Source: Cucumis sativus
Taxonomy: Eukaryota; Streptophyta; Magnoliopsida; Cucurbitales; Cucurbitaceae
Length of the DNA: 64,000 bases
Direction: 5' to 3'
Assembly: GCF_000004075.3 (NCBI RefSeq)
Contig: NC_026659.2
Coordinates: 28,848,272-28,912,271, forward strand
The position numbers and the translations under genes were made by a program. This document shows, piece by piece, positions 1-13,019 of the stretch; the first letter of the stretch is position 1; the number at the start of each line of letters is the position of its first letter. The notes below the pieces were generated by a model, which had not been told where the DNA came from, made no database searches, and worked only from the letters and a program-made list of their open reading frames with translations.

Positions 1-742
1 AGACTACAGTATCTGTCAAGAGAATAATACAAAACAAAATCGAAGTGGAAGATGAGAAGTCAGCTCACTCTAAACCTCCAATTGACTTGAATTAAAAGAA
101 CTGTATAGTTAAATTGGATACTGATTCCAAATAAGTATTATTATCCTCAATCTCCAAACAACTACCGAACTCTCTTCAAAGAACCCATGAACAATGATCT
201 TTATCATTCCACAGGTGACGTAGAATTCCTAATTTGTCCACACGATATTGGCCTTAGACTTAAAGGCATCTCTGGAAGGCACAAATTTGAGCAAACATAT
301 TCTGCACTTTAACCAACAACTAACTATTCCAAAAAAAAAAAAAAGGTTAACCAACAACTAGAAGCCATTCCATATCTTGGATGATAGACTATGTTGGCTC
401 TGTTTCTATACGTAATACACCCCCTTCCATTGGATTAGTATAGCAGGTTAATGAAAAATCTTACTTAAGATATTTGTGCTTTGTGTGGATGTAGTCGTCT
501 CCTTGCTCAGATTCTTCGTTTATGCGATAAAAAAACAGACGAACAACTTAATCTGGTTATCAACTAATTTGGAGGTAGAGATCTATTTTTCTCTATAACC
601 TTGACCAAGTGTTCTTCTTGAGTTTATGTGAGAGTTCTGGATTTTCCCCTATATTATTGAGAATACCCATTTATTTCTGGTATATATGACAATTATTTTT
701 GTATCTTGTATTCTTATGTCAATTAACATTCTATTGTTGCAG
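1..742. other. intron/upstream sequence of the SINAT gene, no coding sequence seen
   Basis: No exon is recognisable here. The acceptor AG at 741-742 opens the first visible SINAT exon, so most or all of this stretch is probably the intron separating it from an upstream exon that would carry the start codon and the first RING cysteines. I did not find that exon on this strand. Confidence 0.6.
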
Positions 743-1892
743 TGTTCGAATGGTCACACATTGTGTTCCGGTTGCAAGCCTAGGGTGCACAACCGGTGTC
801 CGACCTGCAGGCATGAACTTGGCAATATCAGATGTCTTGCATTAGAGAAGGTGGCTGCATCTCTGGAACTTCCATGTAAATACCAAACTTTTGGATGTGT
901 GGGCATATATCCATACTATAGCAAGCTGAAACATGAATCTCAGTGTATATATCGACCCTATAACTGTCCGTATGCGGGTTCGGAATGCTCAGTTATTGGC
1001 GACATTCCATTTTTGGTATCCCACCTCAAGGATGATCACAAAGTTGACATGCATAATGGAAGCACTTTCAATCACCGATATGTCAAGTCAAACCCACAAG
1101 AGGTCGAAAATGCCACCTGGATGTTAACGGTACCATTCTGTTTGTCTTATTTTATCATGTTCCATTTTGTTTGGCCCGTTGAATCTTGATCAACGCAAGT
1201 TTTATTTTTGATGAAAGAGCCTTTTTTTTCTTTTTGAAAAAGATAGAAAAGGCTTATGAGTTGAGAATAAACAGACTGACAATGAACATGTCCTCTTTTA
1301 TTAGATAGGGATCAGATCAAGTTTATAGCGTTGCTATCACTTAAAGAAAGGACAATAAAATTATTTTTGTTTTTTAACAGTTTGGGGACTGGAAGCTGAA
1401 CTGCCTTTTGGTTCCCCCGAAACAACTTTCGTTTTGTGAACCCATTTTAAAAAATGAACTCGAAAAAAAATTATAAAGTGGATCAAGAAGCCTTTTCTTT
1501 TTAATTCTTAAGAACAAACTTGTTTATATTCAGAATAACAGAACTGATACCCTTTTTCGTTTGATTTCTAGGTTTTCAGCTGTTTTGGTCAATACTTTTG
1601 TTTACATTTCGAAGCTTTCCAGCTCGGAATGGCACCCGTCTACATAGCTTTCTTGCGGTTTATGGGCGACGATAATGAAGCAAAGAACTATAGTTATAGT
1701 CTTGAGGTTGGTGGAAATGGGAGGAAGATGGTGTGGCAAGGAGTGCCACGGAGTATTCGGGACAGTCATCGGAAGGTCCGAGACAGTTTTGACGGTCTCA
1801 TTATCCAACGTAATATGGCACTCTTCTTCTCGGGGGGAGATCGGAAAGAATTGAAACTCAGGGTAACTGGTAGGATTTGGAAGGAGCAGTAA
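743..1892 (+). CDS. SINAT: SINAT-type RING E3 ubiquitin ligase, 5'-truncated by the window edge
   Basis: Exons 743..1129 and 1572..1892 (stop TAA 1890-1892) join in phase 0 and give 235 residues, the C-terminal part of a family that is usually about 300-330 residues. The first exon opens with the second half of a C3HC4 RING (CSNGHTLCSGC, then NRCPTC), followed by the SIAH-type zinc finger (CKYQTFGC, HESQC, HLKDDH). The second exon carries the conserved TRAF-like substrate-binding fold, with FCLHFEAFQLGMAPVYIAF, RDSHRKVRDS and the family C-terminus RVTGRIWKEQ. By family knowledge the protein dimerises and ubiquitinates regulatory targets in hormone, light and autophagy pathways. The join at VF after TWMLT matches the family exactly. 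Lack of the N-terminus looks like a window-edge effect; a pseudogene cannot be excluded. Confidence 0.93.
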
Positions 1893-3975
1893 TGGTCTGT
1901 TTCCAATCACCATTTTTTAAAAAAATGTTCTATGTTTAGCTCCTTACTCCTAAGAGAATGTAAAAGTAGGCTAATTAGAGAGTTGTGATATGATGATAGG
2001 TCTCCAGTAATGTAATGTAGTTATTTTATTTTTTTAGTTGAAGAATCAAAGGCAAACTCTGTTTGCTTGTGGAAAATCAAATACATGAATGAACTGTGAC
2101 AGCAAAAACCTGTGTTCTTACTTCTTCACTGTTGCAAGAGAGAAAGGTGTTCCATTGTTCATCTCTTTATTTATTTATTTCACTTTTTGCCCCTCACAAT
2201 ACTTGAAATAACATTTGTAGGTCCAGCAGTTATTTTAAATGAAGAAAATGAAACTGGATGTCAATTTTAATCATCAGTTAATAATTATAATATGTACGTC
2301 CACTACTAATTATGTAAAATTATTGATTCAAGTAAAAGGTGAAAAGGGTTCAACATCACTCTGTCATTAAAAAGACTAATGAAACGTATAAAAGAAATAT
2401 TTTGATTATTATATAAGTATTTAAAAATGAATAATATTTTAACAAGAAAAACAAATGAACAACCTTAAGACAGTTGTCTGGTTTAAAGCTACCAAAAGTG
2501 GCAGCCATTTATATTCAGTTGGAGTTGGATCCTACTATCATTTCTGCCTAATTCTTATGACTTTTTCCATTCAATGAATCTAAAGTTTTGCTCTTCAATT
2601 CTTTATTTTTGTTGGGTCAAAAGTGTTATCTGTTATAAACTTTTGTCCTTAAGCTTTGATTTTTAAACTATTTGTTCTCAAAATTTTCTTTTAACAACAG
2701 TTATTAACATTCGCCAAGTACAAGAACGGGAAGTACATGAATTTGAACTTGCATTTAGACTTCCATATATTAAATTAGAAACAAAAAAAACTATAGAAAA
2801 TTAGAATGAGATTAGCTATAAACAGTGAGAGATGGTACAAAGTACAAACCACTCATCAATATATGTTATCAATCACCACATAAGCATATTTTTTGTACCG
2901 TCATGCAATGGCACATATGACTAAAGATGACTATGTTCAAGAGAGAGAGCATTTAGAATTATAGGCACAAGTCAGTCTTTGTTATGCCTTGTCCTAGGGA
3001 AAAGAATTAAGTTTAGATATCACTTTTAATGAAGACCACCTTTTGGATATAAAAGATTATCAACCATCATAAATAAAAATAATTTGATTGATCAAACCTC
3101 CAAACTATGACCTTAAACAAAATTTAGATCATATGGTTAAAAGACTTTATTTTTGAAAGTGAGATATTTTAAAAATAAAAGGATAGGTTCAGAGGTGTTT
3201 AATAGAAATTTGTATATGTTTAAATAGAGAAATTAAAAAAGAAAAAAAAAAAGGTTTTTGTAATGTTTGTGATGATTGAAAATAATAAAGGAATGTTTTT
3301 GAATGTTATAAAAGTTGAATGCATTTGTGAAAGCTTTAATGTAAAAGTCTATAAAGGAAAAAGATTCCAAAAAAGACGCGACGTGGATGGCGCGAGGTCT
3401 TTTAGTAATCAGTCAATCAAAAAACGGATAAACTAACTTACCAGAAATTGTGTCATCCCCTAAAATTCGATTTCTCTTTTCCACTCCATTTTCCCACTAT
3501 TCACCAAAATCACCAGAGGATTTTACCCATTTTTGTGCCGAAATACTGTTTTATGGTTTGTGATCCTCCTACCCATTTCATTTTCTGTTCGTTTTTCTGT
3601 TCAATTTCAACGTAAATTCAATCCTCACCTGTTTGTATTCTCTCTGTACTTTTTTTAATTTGGAGAACCCATTTGGTTTTTCGTTTTTATGATGGAACAA
3701 AGATTTGTTGTAATGGACCCTAATGCGATCTGTGAGCATCTCTCACCCTTGTTTGTTAGTCTGCATTGCAGAGAAGAAGCTCGGAGATGAATTGTATTTA
3801 TCTTGGTAATTTTCCTTTACTTTTTTTTTACGAGATCTTCTTTCCTTTCTAGGATCTATATTTTCCCAATTTCAAAATTCTTTTCTTTGATAGACTTTTG
3901 TGATTAGGGATCAATCTGTCGGAATCTTCCTAGGTGTATTTGAAGAGTTGAGATTGTTGGTTTGCAAGTCATCAT
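1893..3975. other. SINAT 3' UTR, intergenic region and AGD 5' leader
   Basis: The first ~200 bases after the SINAT stop look like 3' UTR. From 2200 to about 3350 the sequence is A/T-rich and I see no gene. From about 3450 there are pyrimidine-rich, leader-like stretches before the ARF-GAP start, with a possible 5' UTR donor near 3806 (TCTTGGTAATTTTCC). No promoter element can be assigned with confidence. Confidence 0.5.
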
Positions 3976-6900
3976 ATGAGTTTCGATTCATTTTTTCCAG
4001 AAATGTCACTCAAGTTACACCATATTGATCTAAAGGGTTATTCAGGTATACTTTTTCTTCATTCTTGGTTTAAATCTAAGTTTTGTCTAGGCAATTGGAA
4101 TGTGGTAAGTCATACGTCCAACAACTTTGTTTATTTTTAAATCAACATTAATTTTCAAAGTTCAACTTTTTGCTCTAAAATTAATCTAATCATTTAGATT
4201 CTTTTTTCCATGAAGGCTTGGGTTTTTTTCTTTATTCATGAGATCAAGCATGTGGGGTTTTAATTGAATGCTTTATCATAGTCTCCACAAACAAATCATT
4301 TGGGCATACGGAGGGGAAAAAATGGATGAAAAAAATGCCTTAATGAGTCATCAATGGATGTCAACTTTTCCATAGCCTTGGTAATTTAGCGTTTTGAAAT
4401 CCAAGTTTCACAAATGTAGTGAATGGTTGATTCATCTTTCCCCATAAAGGTTGGAACATTGGAAACGTCAATCGTACATCCTCCCTGCTATTGCCATTCT
4501 TTATAAATTTTCCAGATCATATGCATAGAAAGTTCGTATTCTGACCTCCATGCTTCATTACTCATCCTTGATCAGGTGCCCAGAAAAGGCTGAAGGATCT
4601 AACGGCTCATTCTGGCAATAAATACTGTGCAGATTGCGGATCTCCAGATCCAAAATGGGTGTAAGTATTGTATATTTGTAGATGCCATACTTTTCCTTTC
4701 TGTCATAATTCAAATGCTACAAAGTGGAAATATCCCCTAATACTGAGAGCAAATACTTGATTGTGCTAGAGAGTTTGACACGTAATTCTGAAAGGTACCA
4801 TCCTTCCTCAGAAATCTGCATCCTTAATTTTAAATTATTGTGAATATACTATGAAGTTAATAAAATCAGTTTTCACTTATTTATTACTTTTTTCCATTAT
4901 TTTTTCTCTAAAACTATGCTTGTGGGGTATTGTTTATAAGACTGACTACATATCAGCTTGCCAACTCCTTTTTACTCTTTCATGCTTGGCAACTATTTAT
5001 TATTGGTTATGAATCTAGGATAGGAGGGCATCAAGAGAATAAATTGTCAGTATATATTTTAGAATCTTTTGTAATCTTCTTTTTATGAATCTAGGATAGG
5101 AGGGCATCAAGAGAATAAATTGTCAGTATATATTTTAGAATCTTTTGTAATCTTCTTTATATCCATCTAGACGAAAAACCAGTGTTGTTGAATTAAACCT
5201 AAATCAACCTACTTTTCAGAAAAATAACACACTGTATCTTTTTCCCCATTTTGAGGGAAGAAATGGAAGTGATTGAGCGGTTTTGGGGGAAGAAATTTGG
5301 TGACCATTGAAATTTTATTCAAGAAAGGGTCTTCTCATGTGTAGACGTGTTTGTGTTTTTCCCTTATCATCCTCTCTTTTCTTAGAACTCTTTAGTTGCA
5401 GTCTGATCTCTGAATCGACAGTATCTTTATGGCCCTATCTGTAAATATAAACGGTCCTTGAATTGTGGGAAAAGTATCTGTGAGATGAAAGTAACTCTAT
5501 TATATGATAAACTAATGAAAGGACCACCAGGGATGTATTTCTGGCAAAATCACTTGACTCAAATTATCTGTTAACTACTCCCTTAAAAGTTCTTGAGAGA
5601 GTAAGAGAGCTACTACTGAAAACTTTTCAACTTTTACATCCTTGTTTTGTTTTTCTTATCATTGTTCACTTGTTGGACGCAGATCTGTGAGTTTTGGAGC
5701 ATTTATTTGCATCAAGTGCTCTGGAGTACACAGAAGCCTTGGAGTGCATATATCTAAGGTGTTTTTCCTTCTATGCTCTGAATCTACTCCTTTCTTCCAA
5801 AGGCTTTGATTTGCAGATAATTAATTTGCATTGGTCAGTATCCATGCCAAGACTGGGAAGAAATCCCTGCTAGGTAGCTTGAGAATATACATTTAGGTTA
5901 GATGACATGAAGTTCACTTACTATGAATTAAGCTGACTATGATTTTAGTGCCTGCAAGGTTGGGACTTTTCATGAACTTGGCCTGTGAACCGCCGAATGA
6001 AAAATATCCCTAGCTCAGTATTAAACAATCAATCGTCCACAAACCTCATGTGGGATTAATATTTTATTGAAAATCTTTAGCACTACCAAAGCATGAAAGA
6101 TTTAGAAGATGTAAATTCTATCTATTGTAAAAATCATGTTTTACAAGCTAAACTTCCGTCCTGTATGGGGTTTGCAATATTATTTTTCTAGAAATGAGAA
6201 AAGTCATGTGATGGTCAGAGATATTAAATATATAAACCATGCTTGATGTCTACTTTTTACTAATTGACCTGCTTTTTGATTTTTGCCTCAAGTCATTTGA
6301 GAATCAAAATAGCATTTCAGTGTGTGTGTTTTTTTTAACATGATCATACAAATTATAAATTTACAAAGGATTCTGAAACTATGCCAGGTTCTTTCAGTGA
6401 AGTTAGATGATTGGACAGATGAAGAAGTTGATGCTTTGATGAGCGTTGGCGGAAATACAGCTGTAAACAAAAAGTATGAAGTTTGCATCCCAGATGGCAA
6501 CAAAAAGCCAAAACCAGACTCCTCCATAGAGGAGCGTTTTGATTTTATAAGGTGAATTTTTTGTGATATCATTTTTGTTTTATATTTAGAAGTAGATATC
6601 ATCCTAACGATATACTTACATGTTGGCTACACAGGAAAAAATATGAGCTGCTGCAATTCACAAATCTAGACGATCAATTTTTCTGTCCTTTTCCACCCCC
6701 GCAGAAGAGAAATTCATTACTCTCACACAGCACTTCCAGTACTGATGCCAACCAAGAAAGGAGAAATTATGAAAAAGTTCCAACAAAAACTCGAATTGGA
6801 AGTGCATTCCGGAACAGCTGGGGAAGAAAAGATTCTGAACATAAAAACTGCAAGAAGGGAAATGCATTGGTATTAAGCAGCTCAATGGTAACCATCAGTG

Positions 6901-8664
6901 AATAATTTAATTTTTTGAAGTTTGATATGCTTGAACATTATTTGCTTCTACTGCATTTTTTTGTAGCTGTATAGAGTGGTTCAATTTGCCTTATCAGATG
7001 CTTTCCTTTATCAGTATGTAATGAAATTAGCCATACGTTCGTGGAATGCTATTTCTCAGTTGCATCTTTCTGCATGACTTCCCACACAATGATTCACATG
7101 TGTTTTTACAATAAATGTTCTCTGTTTATCATTTTCCTAATAAAGCTTGAGCACAAAAGGTAGCTGAAGTATAAGGCGAGTGGTGCACGTATAGTTTTGC
7201 AGTTCCCATGAACAGAGAAATTAGATGTCAAAATAGGAACTTAAAAGAGCTAAATTATTTCTAATTGATAAGTGAACAATCATTTGAAGACACTTCACTC
7301 TCAATGCCGTTGCTGTTAACTGTAAGGAATAAGGATTTTATTCATTGCCTTGCTTATGTTCGCTTCAAGTCTCTGTTGTAGGGTCTGGGGGAAAGAATTC
7401 ACATTTAGCTGTTATGTTCGTTTGATCTTATTGCTTCAATTGTACTGTTTGCAGGCGGGTATGATTGAATTCGTCGGTTTAATTAAGGTCAATGTGGTTA
7501 GAGGAACAAATTTAGCTGTCAGGGATGTCGTGACGAGTGATCCTTATGTAATTCTCTCATTGGGCCACCAAGTGAGACCTATACTTGACTTTATTCATAT
7601 TGTTATTGCTTATAAGGTGGGAAATTACCTGAATTCTCCTGTGGTTATATACTTTGCAGTCTGTGAAAACACGAGTTATAAAGAGCAGTTTGAATCCAGT
7701 CTGGAATGAGAGCCTAATGTTGTCTATTCCAGATTACATTCCTCCATTAAAAGTGGTAAGTTGGATGAATGTAAAATTTTTCCGAAATCATGGGAATTGA
7801 CTGACTAAACCACATTGATGCTTTGACTGTAAGTCCGTAAATGTAAACATATTAAAGGAATATGCCATTCCTATTAGCACTTCGCTTTTCATATACTTTC
7901 AGAATTTCTTAGACTACTTTTGATTATTGAAAACTTAAAAAGGTTGCCTAAAGCACTACCGATTTTTAGTCATTCATAAGCATTTTAAAAGGCATGTCAG
8001 ACACATGCTTGGACTCAATTCTAAATTATATCACAATAAATGTAGAAATCACCTTTTCTTTTATATGATTGATAACTATTTACAAAATTAGTACTTGCCC
8101 TTACTGTTTCGACGTCCTGAGGTACTGAATCTCCATTTACTTTAGTGACAGCCAAAAAGAGAAGACAAACTCTAGATCATGAATATGAGTTTAGATATTT
8201 TGGTTATTATGGGATCTAAGAATTTCGTGGAAAGGTTTCTTTCTCAGATCCTTATTTCCCGTGAAGCATAAAAGTATTGGTAAAACATTTCTTTGTAACA
8301 ACTTTTCTCGCACACCTGAAAATACTACCCAGTTCTTTCTCTTGATTACCTTTAGTAGGAACTTAAAAATAATTCTGTGCAGCTTGTGTATGACAAAGAT
8401 ACATTTTCAACCGATGACTTCATGGGTGAAGCAGAAATCGATATCAATCCACTGCTCACTGCGGCCCGAGCCTGTGAGAGGTCCACAATCTGTGAGCCAA
8501 TGCAGTTAGGAAAATGGGTTGCAAGCAAGGAGAACACTCTTGCAAAGGATGGCATCATCAGTCTTGTTGATGGGAAGATTCGACAAGACATATCTTTGAA
8601 GCTGCAGAATGTGGAGCGGGGCGTGCTGGAGATGGAGCTTGAATGTGTTCCTCTTTCTCAGTAG
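3976..8664 (+). CDS. ARF GTPase-activating protein with C2 domain (AGD11/12/13 class)
   Basis: Eight coding exons: 3976..4045, 4576..4660, 5683..5758, 6388..6551, 6635..6887, 7455..7571, 7660..7755, 8383..8664. They give 380 residues in one frame. The ArfGAP domain has the zinc finger CADCGSPDPKW then CIKC, followed by GVHRSLGVHISK, which holds the conserved arginine finger. A serine- and lysine-rich linker follows, then a C-terminal C2 domain (FVGLIKVNVVRGTNLAVRD, SDPYVILSLG, LNPVWNESLMLSIP, YDKDTFSTDDFMGEAEID). By family knowledge it stimulates GTP hydrolysis on ARF GTPases at Golgi/endosomal membranes, and the C2 domain binds phospholipids. The start is uncertain: ATG 3976 and ATG 4003 are in frame, and the bases just before 4003 resemble a splice acceptor, so 4003 (371 residues) is a real alternative. 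An in-frame TGA at 3949 limits any extension. Confidence 0.92.
5008..5159 (+). repeat. 76-bp tandem duplication in ARF-GAP intron 2
   Basis: Two adjacent copies of a 76-bp unit, 5008-5083 and 5084-5159, each beginning TATGAATCTAGGATAGGAGG. They are nearly identical by eye, so the duplication is probably recent. It lies inside the intron 4661-5682 and does not touch the splice sites. Confidence 0.9.
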
Positions 8665-11600
8665 GATGAGCATTCACCCCATCCAAGGCTAGTGCAAATA
8701 TCAAATCAGCTGAGTCATTCAAACCAGTTTGTTTACAATATTAGGAAACCATAGATAGAGCTGTTTTTTTTTAGAGATTACTGCAAATCATTCTCTGAAG
8801 ATTGAGACAGGTTACTTTTTAGGAATATCAGTGGATGAATACCTGTGTTCATAGTTGAAATATGGCACTGGCAGAGCAGAAATGTTTGTGGATAAGATGA
8901 AGCATTTTTGCCACAATATTCTTAACATGTATTTAACATTAACCCCCTTTTATTTTTCTGTAAACTATTTGGTATTGAGGAACTTTCTACAGTTTGTTTA
9001 TATGTTGGAAAGAAGAAAGAACTTGACATTTTCTTGTACTTTGAAAAGTTGAGATTAATTTAAATTGTGCTTTGCTCTGAATTGTGTGCGCCTTTTCTTT
9101 TCCTGCAATCTGAGATGGTATCAGTGTGACAAAAAAGTAAATTATAACTTGGTAGGTGGAGGGCAACATTCATGCCATACCGTCAATGATTTATTGTTTT
9201 TGAAAAATCACAATCAAAGACTTATCCCTTGGAAATGGAAGAGTTAAAATTTTCATCATCTGTTTGGCATTTTGCTGTTGGAGCAGACAATTGTTCACAT
9301 CAAAAATGAAAATGAGGCCAATACGCTAGCAAAGCAGTTTTCAAAACTGACTCCTTTTTTCTCTTTCTCAAATTTTAGCTTTTTCTACACATAATTTGAA
9401 GTATTTTAGAATCTAAGTGAATTTTTCAACCCCAATAAAGGAAGTTCTTTATTATAGTATTTTCTAATTGAAACTCTTATAAAAGAAACGTTTATTTACC
9501 TGATGCATTCCAAATTAGTACTGGGATTTTTTTTTCCCAAGTTAAAAACATTTCCATATGCAATTTGATACAACAGTTAAAATGTGTTTCTTTAGTTGAA
9601 AAAACATCCAAGGATAAAATTTTCACACCCTTTTATATTTATATGTGGTACAATGTAAATTTCTCTAACGTGTTTCTCAAAAAAAAAAAAAAAAAAGAAG
9701 AAGAAGAAGAAGAAGAAGGAACACATAAAATCAATCGATAACCAAGAATTTACTATTTTTCAGCCATCAATAAAAGAAATACTAATATTGCAATGTTTGC
9801 CATGGATTCACCTGTAACCTAATTTAAGTTCATTATTAATAAAGCCACACTCTTAATAGATTCACTTTCTACCACAATGACCTATTATAAGTTAATAGAT
9901 TACGTAAATTTAGTATGTTCTAAGGTTATGTAAAATTAGTATATTATAATTTTATGAATAGACACCCAACCAACTTGAACTAAACACAATGATAGCACTT
10001 GCAATTCGAGCAGGGTTATAAAATAGGTAGATTGTTCAATCCTTCATAGCAACCATTAGATTAATAAAATATGTATCAGTAATCCATCATCATCATTTGT
10101 TAATAATAGATCTTAAAATTAATAACAAAACTTGATTGTGAAAAATGCAACGCATAAATTAAATCTTTCACAATGTGAAAAAAAAATTGTGGTGCTTGTG
10201 AAGATTCCATTCTGAGTCCATACATAGATTAAAACCAAACTAAAATATAATTGGAATTGATAATCACAGATGATTAGATCATATTTGCATCTCCCAAGAA
10301 TTCAAATATTCAATTGCAACTGTCAGATTCCAACTCTCAGACACATTCTTAGTCATAAGCCTGAGAGAACATAATATAAACTTAATACTATAACCCATTA
10401 TATATTTTTCATAAAAATCATTATCTCAAAATCTGTGAAAATTCACGATGAAAATCCAAATCCAATACTGATATCATTCAGTGTCAATCCTCAAGCATTT
10501 GGAGCACTTCATTTCATAAAAATCCATTCCCACAGCCTTCTTTTCCCATTCATTTGATGTTCTGCATGAAAAGCCAAAACCATTGGAAAATCCATGCCTC
10601 ACTGTTTCAACATTTGTGTGACTCCTTCATAAACATAGCTGTACTATCAGCTACAAACTCGGATGCAGAGAGATCAACGATATCAATAGATCATTATATC
10701 TGTCTGTTGTCAATACCAGGTAAATACTTGGTTTCTGCATTCATGAATCAGCTTCATACCTTGCTTTTAGTTTCTATCCTCTGAAAATAGGAGTTTCTGA
10801 GTTTGGCACTTAAATAGATTAGAAAGCAAGCAACGGCAGACTATTTTGACAAAGGACAGCTCAGGCTTCATTTTCTCTGCTTCACAAAAGCAAAATTTGG
10901 GTGGAGAAGGCCTTTTTTTAAATCTCCATCTAACTTAAATTAATCATATGTTTCAACATCTCAGCCAACAAGAAAGTCTTTGCCTATCAGAGGTCAACTT
11001 TTTTCAGATGACAGGCATGTACAGTGGCGTTTTCATTATCTGACATATCAACTAGGCACATTTTAATAAAAGTTAAATGATTTTTCTCTTTCATACACAA
11101 AGAAACCAGAGCAATCTGATCTATGAACATATGAGATGGTCAGAGACAGTAGAAAATAATTAGAAATGAGGCCACATACATGCATTCTAATGAAGAGAGT
11201 ACCTCGCAAAAAAAGGAGAGAAGAAAATCTTATAGATTTTGTTAGTATAACTTGAACAAAAGGAAAGGAAAGTGTAATAACTAATAAGAGCTGTAAACTC
11301 AATATAAAATTTGAAGATAGGTATAGATATGGGTATGAAACAAACCCTTTTTAGTAAGAATACATCAATTGCAACCTCTGCAAATTGGTGTTGGCAAATA
11401 GCACTAGATATTTACATTCCCATAAGAGGAGAATTAGCTTCCCCTGTAACAGGTCAAATGAAAAAAGAAACCCAAAAGAAAAAAAAACATGACTCGACTT
11501 TGCACATTGATAACATACACTATTACCAAAATGCTGTTCACAAAGTACATGAACACCAGTACCCAACTGATGAACACTTGGCTAAACAATAAACCATTAA

Positions 11601-11746
11601 CCAAAGAGTCCAAACTCCAAACTTATGTAGGCACATCCACAATCAATAATGTGAGGGTTTAGTGATTATTTATCAACAACAAAGCATCTGACATACACGC
11701 CGAAGAACATCGGTTGGTTTGTTCCTTCCATGCTTTTCCAGAAGAT
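8665..11746. other. intergenic region between ARF-GAP and the glutaredoxin-like gene
   Basis: The region holds the ARF-GAP 3' UTR and the glutaredoxin-like gene's 3' flank. It contains an A run followed by (GAA)n at 9679-9719. Short open frames here have no family features and are broken by stops in every reading. I see no gene. Confidence 0.5.
9679..9719 (+). repeat. A run plus (GAA)n microsatellite
   Basis: About 17 A residues run directly into about eight GAA units. It is a simple intergenic repeat. Confidence 0.9.
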
Positions 11747-12550
11747 TCAGGAAGCGCATCCAGGACATCGAACCAATCCATTCTCATTGCAATCTAAGCA
11801 CCTCTTCAAGACTTGTTCATCTTCATCATATACCTTCCTGCTACCGCTGCAAGTCATACAAGGAACAAACCTTACATCTCCACAACCCTCACAAACAAAC
11901 CCGGGTTCCCGAATGGGGAACCCTTCGAGAATCTTAACCAATTCTCCAGCTTCAAAGAGTTGTTTGATTACCTCGGCTCCTCCCACATGCTTGCCCCTGA
12001 TAAAAACTTGAGGCAAACTCACATTTTTCTCGCCCAAAACACTCTGCAACTCTTTCCTGTAGGCAGAATCCATTGAAATGTCGCGCTCGTCTACCCAAAC
12101 CCTAAAACCTCGGAATATTATCCTCACGGCATAGCAATCCTCGTAAGTTCTTCGAATTCCTCGCAAACTGGTCAAATACACCACAATTCTATCTTCAGTA
12201 CCCGGCAACCGAATGGAAGGAACCCGGAAATCAGAACCAAAGGATTTAGTGGATTTGAGCTTGGTTTGAATTTGATGTTGCGATCCTTCGGAGGGCGAAG
12301 AAGAAGACTTAGCTCCCTCAAACAAATGACACAATTGCTTAACCTTCCCTTTAATGGAATTGCTGGCAGATTTCACGGATTCGAAAGGGCTGTAATACTT
12401 TTTGACAGAATCCGTCCGATTGAGAGAGGCTCGAAGGTAGGGTTTCTTGGTGGAAGCATCCATGGCGGAGGAGTGCAAGGTAAGGGAACGATTGAAGAAG
12501 GCAGACTTAGGTTTTTCGGAAAATTGCTTACTTCGATCAAAATCGGCCAT
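11747..12550 (-). CDS. glutaredoxin-like protein with C-terminal CxxC zinc-finger-like tail (At5g39865 type)
   Basis: A single exon of 267 residues. I chose ATG 12550 (MADFDRSK) over the upstream in-frame ATG at 12610, because the extra 20 residues are hydrophobic and family members start near here. Residues 1-118 are basic and serine-rich, as in the family. Residues 121-212 are the glutaredoxin fold (RIVVYLTSLRGIRRTYEDC, VDERDISM, LPQVFIRGKHVGGAEVI). Residues 219-265 contain four CxxC pairs (CEGC, CMTC, CLDC, CPGC), resembling the DnaJ cysteine-rich region. The normal CPYC/CxxC redox site is absent at the expected position (TSLRG), so oxidoreductase activity is doubtful; a Zn- or Fe-S-binding scaffold role is an inference. 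The substrate is unknown. Confidence 0.93.
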   Translation of the reverse strand: MADFDRSKQFSEKPKSAFFNRSLTLHSSAMDASTKKPYLRASLNRTDSVKKYYSPFESVKSASNSIKGKVKQLCHLFEGAKSSSSPSEGSQHQIQTKLKSTKSFGSDFRVPSIRLPGTEDRIVVYLTSLRGIRRTYEDCYAVRIIFRGFRVWVDERDISMDSAYRKELQSVLGEKNVSLPQVFIRGKHVGGAEVIKQLFEAGELVKILEGFPIREPGFVCEGCGDVRFVPCMTCSGSRKVYDEDEQVLKRCLDCNENGLVRCPGCAS

Positions 12551-12804
12551 CGACCCAAATAGCAAATAGCAAATACCAAGGAAGAGAAATGAAATCAAGT
12601 GGAAAGGCAATGAAATTGAAAGCAGAAAATGGAAAAAAAAAAAAAAGAAGGCAATGAATCTGGAGAGAGAAAAAAAGCAGAAAAAAGGGGTTGTTTAAAG
12701 CGATGATTTTTTTCAGGTTGGATTTTGGTTTTGATGAAGAAAAAGAAACTGAATCTCCTATATGCGTAGCTAGTAAGCGAAGAATGTTGTTCTTTAAAAA
12801 TTTC

Positions 12805-12845
12805 AAGAAGAAAGAAGAAAGAAGAAAGAAGAAAGAAGAAGAAGA
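12805..12845 (+). repeat. GAAGAAA-type microsatellite in the glutaredoxin-like gene 5' flank
   Basis: Repeated GAAGAAA units, CT-rich on the gene's own strand, about 260 bases upstream of its ATG. Confidence 0.85.
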
Positions 12846-12987
12846 TGGGCTTTGGGTGGGGGAAATTAGAATTAGGGTTATGGTTTGAGATTAAGAGAGA
12901 GAAAATGATGTAACCTTTTTTGAAAAGAATGAATACGCGGCAGCCTTGCTTTGAATTTTCTCTATATCGCCCCTTCCTTCTTTCTTC

Positions 12988-12990
<3 letters not shown>

Positions 12991-13018
<28 letters not shown>
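12991..13018 (+). repeat. (CT)n microsatellite
   Basis: Fourteen CT units; it reads as GA on the strand of the glutaredoxin-like gene and may lie in its promoter. Confidence 0.9.

Positions 13019-13019
<1 letters not shown>

Noticed and set aside
10554-10784. Open frame on + and a protein-like stretch on - (SIDIVDLSASEFVADSTAMF) near 10.6 kb
   Set aside because: The minus-strand stretch is preceded by in-frame stops with no usable acceptor, and neither strand shows a family motif.
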